NCBI GenBank assembly: GCA_041391925.1
Contig: JAWKNA010000004.1
Span: 124,001 to 188,000, forward strand
Direction of reading: 5' to 3'
Source: JBPOFM01 sp041391925
GTDB taxonomy: Bacteria > Bacteroidota > Bacteroidia > Flavobacteriales > Flavobacteriaceae
DNA length: 64,000 nucleotides
Shown here: positions 1 through 7,960 of the stretch, piece by piece
Layout of the letters: the number at the start of each line of letters is the position of its first letter
Position numbering within the stretch: position 1 is the first letter of the stretch
Translations under genes and position numbers: made by a program
Notes under the pieces: model-generated
The model's input: only the letters and a program-made list of their open reading frames with translations
Told to the model about the DNA's origin: nothing
Databases searched by the model: none

Positions 1-519
1 ATCTTCATAATCATTGTTCCCACCTTCAGAATAAGCAACCCTCCAAAAGCATTCTTCCTGTACCAATAGACCTGTGCAATAAATTTCTAATGCTATGTCA
101 ATACATTGCTGCAATTTTTCTTCTAGTTCATCATTATTTGTGATGCTTATTTCATCACCGTTGTCATTAGTATAAATTATAGGATAACTTATGCTTATGG
201 TTAAATCTGTGTTGAGGCTAGCCAAGAATTCTATAAAAGCTTGTTTGTTTTCTATTGTTTCGAAATTAAGGAACTCCAAATTTTCATCGAAAACATTGAT
301 GGTAACTGGATAAAGAAATTGTATGCAATCAGTTGCATTGTCAGTTTGATCATTCAAATAAGATTGCAAAGTGTTGAAACGGTCAGAGCCAACTGCAATT
401 GGATTTGTAGCCGAAGGAGTTTCTGGTTGAAATATAGAATTGCGGTTATCATCTAAATCGTTAAAACAACTTATTAATAGAAGACCTAATACAATAGTTG
501 AAAGGACAGTTCTTTTCAT
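1..519 (-). CDS. Lipoprotein, truncated by window start
   Basis: An open frame of 173 codons runs from the ATG at 519 to base 1 without a stop, so the C-terminus lies outside the window. The product starts with a short hydrophobic segment ending in a lipobox-like LLISC, so it should be a lipoprotein with acylated Cys near residue 18. The rest is acidic, rich in Asn and Asp, with four further cysteines. It lies 24 bp downstream of the sigma-linked beta-barrel gene and is probably in the same operon. I do not recognise a named domain. Confidence 0.8.
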   Translation of the reverse strand, partial: MKRTVLSTIVLGLLLISCFNDLDDNRNSIFQPETPSATNPIAVGSDRFNTLQSYLNDQTDNATDCIQFLYPVTINVFDENLEFLNFETIENKQAFIEFLASLNTDLTISISYPIIYTNDNGDEISITNNDELEEKLQQCIDIALEIYCTGLLVQEECFWRVAYSEGGNNDYED

Positions 520-543
520 GATTTTTTATTTATTGAGAGTGAT

Positions 544-1830
544 TTAAAACTTATATTCCAATCCTCCGATTATCGAAATTGTAAATGGATAAAAATCTTT
601 GGACGCTGAATAAGGGGTAATGTGGTATTTTGCAAATGGTTCAACGTTGAAATATAATTTGTTATAAATTTTGGTTTGAAATTCAATTCCAATATTTAAT
701 GAGAGAGTCGAGTTGGTGAATTGATTTTTGTTTGAATATTTTAACGGTCCATCATTGAGAGATTGAGTTATTGTGGCATCCTGAAGAATTAAATAGCTAA
801 ATCCACCTATAACGGAAACCCTGATTTTTTTGTCAATAAATGCATATTTTATCTCGATTGGAATTTCTAAATAGGATATTTCCTGCTTTTCATCATATCC
901 CAAATTAGAATTGCTTGTTTGTTGAAGATTTAAATTGTGAACACCTAATCTAAAGCTTGCTCTATTGGATGGTAAATATGTTAGATAAAGTCCATAATTA
1001 AAGGAATTCTGATTGCTGAAACTTCTTTTGAATCCATCATAATGCACCAATGACACATTAGGATAGATACTCCATTTGTCAGTTTTGGATTCGGCATCAT
1101 TTTGCTTTTCTTGGTCACTTTCAGCTAAAGGCTTAAATTCACGTTTTGTAGGCTTTGCTAATGTATCTTGTAATGTGCTATCTGTCAGAACCTTTTTTGA
1201 TTCAATGGTCTCTCCGATACTAATATTATCATAATCATTTACAATACTTAAACGTTTGGTGGTATTGATTCCATCTGTAAACCTGTTTGAATCTTGGAGA
1301 TTAATTTCTGAATTATCCAGAATATCTTTATGGTCAGATAGTTTCTTTTCTGATGGATACAGAGGTTCTTTTCTTTGAGGATTTTCTGAACTTCTTCTTG
1401 AATCATGATTATTTGTCTTTGATAAAACGTTATCTAATATACTAGGTTTAGATTTTTTATCATTTCCAACCACTGCTTCATTTGATGTGGAATCAGCAAA
1501 AGGTTGATTTGATAAGCTCTCATTTATAGTCTTATCAGTTGTGTTTATTGAATCTTTTTTTTCGGCATTTGTTAAGTTGTTATTGACTGTTTGGTTTGTA
1601 TCAAAACGGTTAAATTCTTTATCAGCATCATTACCGTTTATTGTGTATAGAATTGCCATTCCTATTAAAAGTGAACCGACGACTGAAAACCAAAATATAA
1701 TTATCCTTTTTTTCTTTTTTCTTTTAGATAAATCATTTTTAATGTTATGCCATACCACATCACGAGGAGAACTACTGTAGTTGCCTAACTTTTCCTTTAC
1801 GCCTTGGCCAATGTCTTTTTTAGTTTCCAT
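544..1830 (-). CDS. Single-pass membrane protein with C-terminal outer-membrane-type beta-barrel (sigma-linked)
   Basis: The 428-residue product has a cytoplasmic basic head of about 40 residues (ending in a K/R run), one transmembrane helix at about 41-63, a Ser/Asn/Lys-rich low-complexity linker to about residue 250, and a C-terminal domain of alternating beta-strands ending in Phe. That domain resembles the PorT-like OMP_b-brl_2 family (YLEIPIEIKYAF, GGFSYLIL). Its start overlaps the end of the ECF sigma factor gene by 11 bp, so the two are probably translationally coupled. This position usually holds the anti-sigma factor, and I infer the head binds the sigma factor. Having an inner-membrane helix and a barrel in one chain is odd. 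Confidence 0.75.
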   Translation of the reverse strand: METKKDIGQGVKEKLGNYSSSPRDVVWHNIKNDLSKRKKKKRIIIFWFSVVGSLLIGMAILYTINGNDADKEFNRFDTNQTVNNNLTNAEKKDSINTTDKTINESLSNQPFADSTSNEAVVGNDKKSKPSILDNVLSKTNNHDSRRSSENPQRKEPLYPSEKKLSDHKDILDNSEINLQDSNRFTDGINTTKRLSIVNDYDNISIGETIESKKVLTDSTLQDTLAKPTKREFKPLAESDQEKQNDAESKTDKWSIYPNVSLVHYDGFKRSFSNQNSFNYGLYLTYLPSNRASFRLGVHNLNLQQTSNSNLGYDEKQEISYLEIPIEIKYAFIDKKIRVSVIGGFSYLILQDATITQSLNDGPLKYSNKNQFTNSTLSLNIGIEFQTKIYNKLYFNVEPFAKYHITPYSASKDFYPFTISIIGGLEYKF

Positions 1831-2374
1831 TGCAACTGGGTTTGATAGTTTTTGATGACATTTGTTTGATTTTTTTCTTTAAGATTTGTTTTGCCCTGTT
1901 TAGATTTGATTTGGATGTCCCTTCAGAAATTTTCAACATATTGCTTATTTCTTTATGACCAAAAGAATCTAATTCATATAAATTAAAAACGAGTCTGTAG
2001 CGATCTGGCAGTTCTTGAATAAGAAGCAGCAACGAATCCAAGGGAATGTCTAGATTCTCGCTTTCTATCAAAGTATCTCCTAACAGATCATTATTGATTT
2101 CTATATTAACTTCAGTTTTTTTCTTGTATTTATCAATGGCTTTATTGATAATGATGCGTTTCATCCAACCTTCAAAACTTCCTTTTCCATTAAATTTTTT
2201 TATTTGGTCTAAAATTGCAATAAATCCATCGTGTAGGTTATCTTCAGCATCAGGGATATTTCGACAATATTTAAGGCAAAGAAAATAAAGGTCATCCTTA
2301 TACAATTCATATAATTGACTTTGAGCCTCAAGATTTTTTCTTTTGCAGGCTGTTATTATTTCCCTTAAATCCAA
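1820..2374 (-). CDS. ECF-type RNA polymerase sigma factor
   Basis: A 184-residue sigma-70 family protein of ECF size. Region 2 is at about residues 20-90 (DAEDNLHDGF, followed by FEGWMKRIIINKAID) and region 4 at about 110-170 (LPDRYRLVFNLYELDSFGHKEI then a helix-turn-helix). It should direct RNA polymerase to a small regulon. The frame begins at TTG (2372-2374); no in-frame ATG lies near the conserved N-terminus, so TTG is the best start. It heads an operon with the membrane/beta-barrel protein and the lipoprotein downstream, and probably controls its own operon. Confidence 0.88.
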   Translation of the reverse strand: MDLREIITACKRKNLEAQSQLYELYKDDLYFLCLKYCRNIPDAEDNLHDGFIAILDQIKKFNGKGSFEGWMKRIIINKAIDKYKKKTEVNIEINNDLLGDTLIESENLDIPLDSLLLLIQELPDRYRLVFNLYELDSFGHKEISNMLKISEGTSKSNLNRAKQILKKKIKQMSSKTIKPSCNGN

Positions 2375-2593
2375 TATTAGATTATCCTTTTATACAGTTT
2401 CAAATTTGTGGTATAGTAATCTTTTAATCATATTGTCATACTTTATTTATTTTGGTGATTACATAATTTATAAATGTCGGGCTTTCTTGTAATATATTTA
2501 TTCCATTAATTGAAACCAAATTTAAGAGGCCCAATGGCTTTCAATATTTATGGACTCTAAATCCAATGCGTTGAAATAGAATAAAGTATAGAC
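2375..2593. other. AT-rich intergenic stretch, no gene seen
   Basis: This stretch lies upstream of the sigma factor gene. It holds no convincing open frame on either strand. It must contain the promoter of the sigma operon, but I found no clear TAnnTTTG box in the right place. Confidence 0.5.
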
Positions 2594-2901
2594 CTACAAT
2601 GACCAAATTGGTCTTGCAATTGCAGGACTGTCTTTGATAGTTAATAATTTTCTTGCATTTTCAATAGTCGTATCATCGGAAAAATCAAAAACGTAATATC
2701 TTAAATAATAATTCCTTCCATTTCATCAAAAAACTATCAAACCATGTTCTTCATTCTCGTTAAATAAAATAGTAAACCTCCTTGATAAGTTTGACCAATT
2801 TCAAAATGAATGTTTTGACTTTCTGATACTTTTTCCTTGTTATTTGAACAAGAAAAAATAAATAAACAATTGACTGTGAAAAGTTTGAAATTGCATTTCA
2901 T
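2594..2901 (-). pseudogene. Decayed small lipoprotein gene
   Basis: From the ATG at 2901 a 54-codon frame encodes a signal with a lipobox-like FIFSC, then IGQTYQGGLLFYL, and stops at 2737. The motif is typical of small exported proteins in which it continues into a turn and HGLI. That continuation, NENEEHGLIVF, is present but in another frame, as if one base was lost in an A-run near 2760. This second frame then meets two adjacent stop codons (2724-2729) and reopens to a sensible C-terminus ending PIWSL before a stop at 2594. I read it as a remnant with at least one frameshift and two stops. Confidence 0.6.
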
Positions 2902-2998
2902 AATTGACTAATCTTTTCAGAGTTTAAAATGATACTTCTAATTATTTGCCCATATATATCCCTATAGTCTTAAAAAACCTAAATGGTTGCGTCATAAA

Positions 2999-3036
2999 TA
3001 AAAAAAAACGCTTCAAAAAAATGAAACGTTTTTTTA
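2999..3036 (-). terminator. Rho-independent terminator of pnp
   Basis: On the minus strand AACGTTTCA pairs with TGAAGCGTT (one G-U) around an A/T loop and is followed by a run of T. It lies 19 bp after the pnp stop codon. Confidence 0.8.
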
Positions 3037-3054
3037 TTCTAGAATTATACAATA

Positions 3055-5316
3055 CTAATCGTCCTTTCTATCTTCTCTCGGTCTTCTATCATCCCGACGG
3101 TTTTCACGATTTCTATTATCGCGATTACCTTTATGGTCACGACCACCTCTGTTATCACGATTGTTATCGCGAGGAGGTCTTTCTTTAAAACCTTCCGGTT
3201 TCGGAAGAACGGCTTTTCTAGACACTTTTTCTTTCTTTGTTTTAGGATCTACACCAAAGTATTTCACTTCGAATACATCTCCCATATTCACTACGTCGGA
3301 TACATTTTCTGTACGTTCCCAAGCTAGCTCACTAACATGCAACAACACTTCGTTTCCTGGTGCTTGAGTATATTCTACAACAGCACCAAAATCTAACATT
3401 TTGATGACTTTGACTTCGTAAACACCACCAACTTCGGGTTTGAACAACAATGAGTCAATTTTGGCCAATACCGCATCGATGCCAGCTTGGTCGGTACCCA
3501 AAATTTCAACAATACCTTCTTCCGTAACAGGGTCTTCGTTGATAACGATGGTTGTTTTGGTTGCTTTTTGCAATTCCTGAATCACTTTTCCACCTGGTCC
3601 AATCAAAGCACCGATGAATTCGTTTGGAATCACGCGGGTAATCATTTTAGGTGCATGTGGTTTCACGTCTGCATTTGGTTTTGCAATGGTTTCAACCAAT
3701 TTGTCCAAAATGTGCAAACGACCAGCTTGCGCCTGTTTCAAGGCATTTACCAAAATCTCATAAGACAATCCTTTTACTTTAATGTCCATTTGACAAGCAG
3801 TAATTCCATCTGCAGTACCAGTCACTTTAAAATCCATATCGCCCAAGTGGTCTTCATCTCCAAGGATGTCAGATAATACGGCATATTTTCCGGTTTCAGC
3901 ATCGGAAATCAATCCCATGGCGATACCTGAAACTGGTTTTTTCATTTGAACACCAGCATCCATTAACGCCATAGTTCCTGCGCAAACAGTCGCCATTGAT
4001 GATGAACCGTTACTTTCCAAAACTTCGGAAACCACTCTTACCGTATATGGAAAATCACTAGGAATCATCCCTTTCAATGCGCGCTGTGCCAAGTTACCGT
4101 GTCCAACTTCACGTCTTGAAGTTCCTCTGATAGGTCTTGCTTCTCCCGTTGAAAAAGGAGGGAAGTTATAATGTAAATAAAAACGTTCTTCACCTTCAAA
4201 CGATGGCATGTCAATGACATTGGCCTCTCTTGAAGTTCCCAATGTAACAGTTGCTAATGCTTGGGTTTCACCTCTGGTAAAAATTGAAGAACCATGCGTT
4301 GATGGCAAATAATCCACTTCGCACCAAATTGGTCTAATGTCTGTTGTTTTACGACCATCCAAACGCAAACCTTCATTCAACGTCAAATCTCTAACCGCAA
4401 CCTTTTCAGCAGCATAAAAATATTTGGAAACTAAATCTCCAAAATCTTCCAATTCCTCTTCTGTAAAAGTTGCTTTTACTTCTTCTTTAATTTCCGAAAA
4501 AGCACTGCTACGTTCGTGTTTAGCTGATGCTTTCTTGGCAACTGCATACACTTTTTCATAGGTGAGTTCTCTAACTTTTTTGTTCAATTCCTCATCTTCG
4601 CGCTCTGGCTCATATTCACGAGTTTCTTTCTTGCCAAAAGCTTCAGCCAATTTAATTTGAGCTTCACATTGAACTTTAATGGCATCATGCGCAAATTTGA
4701 TTGCTTCCACCATTTCTTCTTCTGAAATTTCTTTCATTTCACCTTCCACCATCATCACAGAATCGGCAGAGGCTCCAATGACCATGTCAATATCGGATTC
4801 TTCCAATTGAGCAAAGGTCGGATTGATAATGAATTGCCCATTGACGCGACCTACTCTCACTTCAGAAATAGGTGTTTCAAATGGAATATCACTCAATTGT
4901 ATAGCAGCAGATGCGGCCAAGCCAGCCATGGCATCAGGCATCACATTTTCGTCATGAGACATCAACTGAATCATCACTTGTGTTTCTGCATGATAATCTT
5001 TTGGAAATAATGGACGCAGTACACGGTCTACCAAACGCATGGTCAAAACTTCACCATCGCTTGGTCTTGCTTCTCTTTTGAAGAAGCCTCCAGGATAGCG
5101 ACCTGCAGCTGCAAATTTTTCTCTGTAATCAACTGTCAATGGTAAAAAATCAACAGGACTTTGCTCATAATTGGATACTACTGTACATAGCAGCATACAA
5201 TTTCCGGATTGAACAACTACCGAACCATGGGCTTGTTTGGCCAATTTTCCAGTTTCGATGGAAATAGTACGTCCATCTCCAAGGTCTATGACCTCTCTAA
5301 AAGTTTTTGGAATCAT
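3055..5316 (-). CDS. pnp: Polyribonucleotide nucleotidyltransferase (PNPase)
   Basis: PNPase degrades RNA 3' to 5' by phosphorolysis in the cytoplasm. The 753-residue product has two RNase PH domains separated by the helical domain, then a KH domain (about 570-625, with IGPGGKVIQ) and an S1 domain (about 635-705). The second RNase PH domain keeps the catalytic GDMDFK region. Beyond S1 is a tail of about 45 residues made almost only of Arg, Asp, Asn, Gly and Lys, which makes it longer than the E. coli enzyme (711). The tail is probably disordered and may bind RNA or partners. It follows rpsO, the common bacterial gene order, with a hairpin between them. Confidence 0.97.
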   Translation of the reverse strand: MIPKTFREVIDLGDGRTISIETGKLAKQAHGSVVVQSGNCMLLCTVVSNYEQSPVDFLPLTVDYREKFAAAGRYPGGFFKREARPSDGEVLTMRLVDRVLRPLFPKDYHAETQVMIQLMSHDENVMPDAMAGLAASAAIQLSDIPFETPISEVRVGRVNGQFIINPTFAQLEESDIDMVIGASADSVMMVEGEMKEISEEEMVEAIKFAHDAIKVQCEAQIKLAEAFGKKETREYEPEREDEELNKKVRELTYEKVYAVAKKASAKHERSSAFSEIKEEVKATFTEEELEDFGDLVSKYFYAAEKVAVRDLTLNEGLRLDGRKTTDIRPIWCEVDYLPSTHGSSIFTRGETQALATVTLGTSREANVIDMPSFEGEERFYLHYNFPPFSTGEARPIRGTSRREVGHGNLAQRALKGMIPSDFPYTVRVVSEVLESNGSSSMATVCAGTMALMDAGVQMKKPVSGIAMGLISDAETGKYAVLSDILGDEDHLGDMDFKVTGTADGITACQMDIKVKGLSYEILVNALKQAQAGRLHILDKLVETIAKPNADVKPHAPKMITRVIPNEFIGALIGPGGKVIQELQKATKTTIVINEDPVTEEGIVEILGTDQAGIDAVLAKIDSLLFKPEVGGVYEVKVIKMLDFGAVVEYTQAPGNEVLLHVSELAWERTENVSDVVNMGDVFEVKYFGVDPKTKKEKVSRKAVLPKPEGFKERPPRDNNRDNRGGRDHKGNRDNRNRENRRDDRRPREDRKDD

Positions 5317-5442
5317 AAATTTTTTAATTCTAATTAAACAATGGTCGTTGTGTTGTTGTGTAGTTGTTGTGAGACCAATGAAAAACTATAATCAGCTTCT
5401 TATCTGCAAATTTTTTACTCTTTCGCTTGAGCATATTTATAA

Positions 5443-5470
5443 CAAAAAAACCACGCTTGTAGGCGTGGTC
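5443..5470 (-). terminator. Terminator/hairpin between rpsO and pnp
   Basis: A perfect 7-bp stem (ACCACGC / GCGTGGT) with a 6-base loop is followed on the minus strand by a T-run. It sits 10 bp after the rpsO stop. Because pnp lies directly downstream, it may be a partial terminator or an RNA-processing site. Confidence 0.8.
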
Positions 5471-5479
5471 TTTAAGTGA

Positions 5480-5749
5480 TTATTTTCTTAATCCTAATTC
5501 TTTAACGATGGCACGATATCTCAAGATATCTTTTTTGGTCAAGTAGTCAAGCAATGCTCTACGTTTACCTACCAATTTTACCAATGAACGCTCTGAATTG
5601 AAATCTTTACGATTGTTTTTTAAGTGTTCAGTCAAATGATTGATTCTGTGTGTGAACAAAGCGATTTGTCCTTCTGCAGAACCAGTGTCTTGGGCATTTT
5701 TGCCGTGTTTTTTAAAGATGTCCTCTTTAACTTCTTTTGATAAATACAT
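5480..5749 (-). CDS. rpsO: 30S ribosomal protein S15
   Basis: An 89-residue S15, which binds 16S rRNA in the small subunit. The conserved core is visible: GSAEGQIALFTHRINHLTEHL and SLVKLVGKRRALLDYL, with KDILRYRAIVKELGLR at the end. The frame is open for 17 more codons upstream, but MYLSKEVKE at 5749 matches the usual start and gives the usual length of 89. A TATATTTG box 56 bp upstream fits this start. Confidence 0.97.
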   Translation of the reverse strand: MYLSKEVKEDIFKKHGKNAQDTGSAEGQIALFTHRINHLTEHLKNNRKDFNSERSLVKLVGKRRALLDYLTKKDILRYRAIVKELGLRK

Positions 5750-5804
5750 GCTAATATTATTGTAAATGATTGTTATGTACTGACTCGATTTTCGAATCAA
5801 GGTG

Positions 5805-5812
5805 CAAATATA
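5805..5812 (-). promoter_or_regulatory. Candidate promoter -7 box for rpsO
   Basis: Minus-strand TATATTTG matches the Bacteroidota -7 consensus TAnnTTTG. It leaves a leader of about 50 nt before the rpsO ATG at 5749. No clear -33 element was identified. Confidence 0.6.
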
Positions 5813-5847
5813 GTGTTTTTTAGTAATTTACAAGAGGAATTTATTTA

Positions 5848-5878
5848 AAAAGAAAAGCGAGCTCATAGGCTCGCTTTG
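5848..5878 (-). terminator. Rho-independent terminator of accD
   Basis: A perfect 9-bp stem (AAAGCGAGC / GCTCGCTTT) with a 6-base loop lies just after the accD stop and is followed on the minus strand by a T-rich run. Confidence 0.85.
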
Positions 5879-5881
5879 TTA

Positions 5882-6739
5882 TTAAACCCTCAAGGGTTGA
5901 TTCGTAATCAAGTCAATATAGAGGTTGATTTTGTTTTTTAAATCTTTACGTTCTGTAATGAAATCCAAAAAGCCGTGTTCCAAAAGAAATTCAGCCGTTT
6001 GGAAATCTTCAGGTAATTCCTGACCTGTCGTATCTCTTACCACACGAGGACCAGCAAACCCAATCAGTGCACCAGGTTCGCTGATATTGATGTCGCCTAA
6101 CATGGCGAACGATGCTGTCGTTCCTCCAGTGGTTGGGTCAGTGCATAGTGATATATATGGAATGGATGCATCAGCTAATTGTGCCAATTTAGCTGACGTT
6201 TTTGCCAGTTGCATCAATGACAAAGCTGCTTCTTGCATACGAGCCCCACCTGATTTTGAAATGACCACTAGAGGAATTTTTTTCTTCAAGGAATAATCGG
6301 CTGCACGAGCGATTTTTTCGCCGACTACACTTCCCATAGAGCCACCAATAAACGCAAAGTCCATACATGCAATGACCAAATCTTTGCCTTTGGATTTTCC
6401 AACGGCGCATCGAACAGCATCTTTAAGCTTGGTTTTTTCTTGGGCTGCTTTTAAACGGTCAGGATATTTTTTGGTGTCTTCAAATTTCAGGGGGTCTTTG
6501 GAATCCAAATTGGTGTCCAACTCCTTAAATTTATTGTCGTCAAATAAGATTTGAAAATATTCCTTGCTCCCAATCCGAACATGATATCCATCTTCTGGAC
6601 TCACAAAAAAGTTTTTTTCAAGCTCTTCAGTATCAATTATTTTTCCTGTTGGAGACTTGTACCACAATCCTTTCGGCGTGTCCTTTTTTTCTTCGGTTGT
6701 GGTGGTAATTCCTTTTGTTTTTCTTTTAAACCAAGACAT
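5882..6739 (-). CDS. accD: Acetyl-CoA carboxylase carboxyltransferase subunit beta, zinc-less form
   Basis: AccD with AccA transfers carboxyl from biotin to acetyl-CoA, making malonyl-CoA for fatty acid synthesis. The 285-residue product has the crotonase-like core with SKSGGARMQEAALSLMQLAK and DPTTGGTTASFAMLGD, and GFAGPRVV. The N-terminal zinc ribbon of other AccD proteins (two CxxC pairs) is recognisable in sequence and spacing, but its four cysteines are Ser29, Gly32, Ser47 and Asp50. The zinc site must therefore be absent. A TAACTTTG box lies 31 bp upstream. A terminator follows, so it is probably monocistronic. Confidence 0.96.
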   Translation of the reverse strand: MSWFKRKTKGITTTTEEKKDTPKGLWYKSPTGKIIDTEELEKNFFVSPEDGYHVRIGSKEYFQILFDDNKFKELDTNLDSKDPLKFEDTKKYPDRLKAAQEKTKLKDAVRCAVGKSKGKDLVIACMDFAFIGGSMGSVVGEKIARAADYSLKKKIPLVVISKSGGARMQEAALSLMQLAKTSAKLAQLADASIPYISLCTDPTTGGTTASFAMLGDINISEPGALIGFAGPRVVRDTTGQELPEDFQTAEFLLEHGFLDFITERKDLKNKINLYIDLITNQPLRV

Positions 6740-6769
6740 TAAAAGTGAATTTAGTTAATATTTATCCTG

Positions 6770-6777
6770 CAAAGTTA
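6770..6777 (-). promoter_or_regulatory. Candidate promoter -7 box for accD
   Basis: Minus-strand TAACTTTG matches TAnnTTTG and lies 31 bp before the accD ATG. It overlaps the last codon and stop of fbaA. Confidence 0.55.
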
Positions 6778-7842
6778 TAAAGTATTTACATTATTAAGGT
6801 CTTCAAACGCCTTTTTTAATCGAGCCACAAAAGCTTCTTCACCTTTACGTAGCCAAACCCTTGGATCATAATATTTTTTGTTTGGAGAATCTGGACCTTC
6901 AGGGTTTCCAATTTGTCCTTTTAAATATTCGGCATGTTGATTGTAATAATCTCTCACACCACTCATAAAGGCATATTGCATGTCGGTATCGATATTCATT
7001 TTAATAACGCCATAGCTTATGCCTTCACGTATTTCTTCAACAGAAGAACCTGAACCGCCATGAAATACAAAATCAATGTGATTGTGTCCTACACCAAATT
7101 TTTTAGAGACATAATCCTGTGAATTTTTAAGAATTTTTGGAGTCAATTTCACGTTGCCAGGTTTATAAACACCATGAACGTTTCCGAAAGCCGCAGCAAT
7201 GGTGAATTGGTCACTCACTTTGCTCAATTCTTCATAAGCATAGGCCACTTCTTCTGGTTGGGTATATAATTTGGAATCATCCACATCGCTATTGTCCACT
7301 CCGTCTTCTTCTCCACCGGTTATTCCCAATTCAATTTCCAACGTCATGCCCATTTTGCTCATTCGCTTCAAATACTCCTTACAGATTTCAATGTTTTCTT
7401 CAATAGGCTCTTCGGACAAATCAATCATATGTGAACTGTAGAGTGGTTTTCCAGTTTCAGCAAAATGCTTTTCACTGGCATCCAATAGTCCATCAATCCA
7501 TGGCAATAGTTTTTTGGCACAATGGTCGGTATGCAAAATAACTGGAACGCCATAGGCTTCCGCTAGAAGATGCACGTGTTTGGCACCAGCAACGGCACCA
7601 GCAATTGCCGCTTTTTGATTCTCGTTGCTCAACCCTTTACCTGCATTGAACACTGCGCCTCCGTTGGAAAATTGAATGATTACAGGAGCATTCAAAGCTT
7701 TTGCGGTTTCCAAAACACCATTGATGGTATTGGAACCAATTACGTTGACTGCTGGTAATGCAAATCCTTTTTCTTTTGCAAGTTTAAAAATCGCTTGGAC
7801 TTCTTTGCCTGTTGCAACGCCAGGCTTGATATTGTGACTCAT
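6775..7842 (-). CDS. fbaA: Class II fructose-bisphosphate aldolase
   Basis: This zinc-dependent enzyme splits fructose 1,6-bisphosphate into two triose phosphates in glycolysis and joins them in gluconeogenesis. At 355 residues it has the length of the FbaA-type class II aldolases. Metal and active-site segments are visible: ILHTDHCAKK, ELGITGGEEDG, GNVHGVYKPGNVKL and FHGGSGSS. The gene has its own promoter-like box (7871-7878). It is convergent with nothing and is followed at once by the accD promoter. Confidence 0.97.
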   Translation of the reverse strand: MSHNIKPGVATGKEVQAIFKLAKEKGFALPAVNVIGSNTINGVLETAKALNAPVIIQFSNGGAVFNAGKGLSNENQKAAIAGAVAGAKHVHLLAEAYGVPVILHTDHCAKKLLPWIDGLLDASEKHFAETGKPLYSSHMIDLSEEPIEENIEICKEYLKRMSKMGMTLEIELGITGGEEDGVDNSDVDDSKLYTQPEEVAYAYEELSKVSDQFTIAAAFGNVHGVYKPGNVKLTPKILKNSQDYVSKKFGVGHNHIDFVFHGGSGSSVEEIREGISYGVIKMNIDTDMQYAFMSGVRDYYNQHAEYLKGQIGNPEGPDSPNKKYYDPRVWLRKGEEAFVARLKKAFEDLNNVNTL

Positions 7843-7870
7843 GGATAGTTTTTTGATTAAAATTGTTATT

Positions 7871-7878
7871 CAAAAATA
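7871..7878 (-). promoter_or_regulatory. Candidate promoter -7 box for fbaA
   Basis: Minus-strand TATTTTTG matches TAnnTTTG and lies 28 bp before the fbaA ATG. Confidence 0.55.
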
Positions 7879-7960
7879 ATGAAATTAAAGGAAAAATTCC
7901 TTTTTAAATCAAATGGATTTTTGGGAATAGCATTCGTAAAGACAATAAAATAAAATTACA

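Noticed and set aside
2902..2998. Continuation of the decayed lipoprotein gene or a second small gene
   Set aside because: AT-rich sequence without a frame or motif; only the pnp terminator follows.
3487..3876. 129-codon plus-strand frame opposite pnp
   Set aside because: Antisense to conserved PNPase codons; Phe/His/Asn-rich as expected from reversed codons.
7887..7906. AAAGGAA/TTCCTTT hairpin after the TamL-like gene
   Set aside because: Short, AT-rich, no T-run in the right place for the minus-strand gene, and close to the fbaA promoter; not convincing as a terminator.
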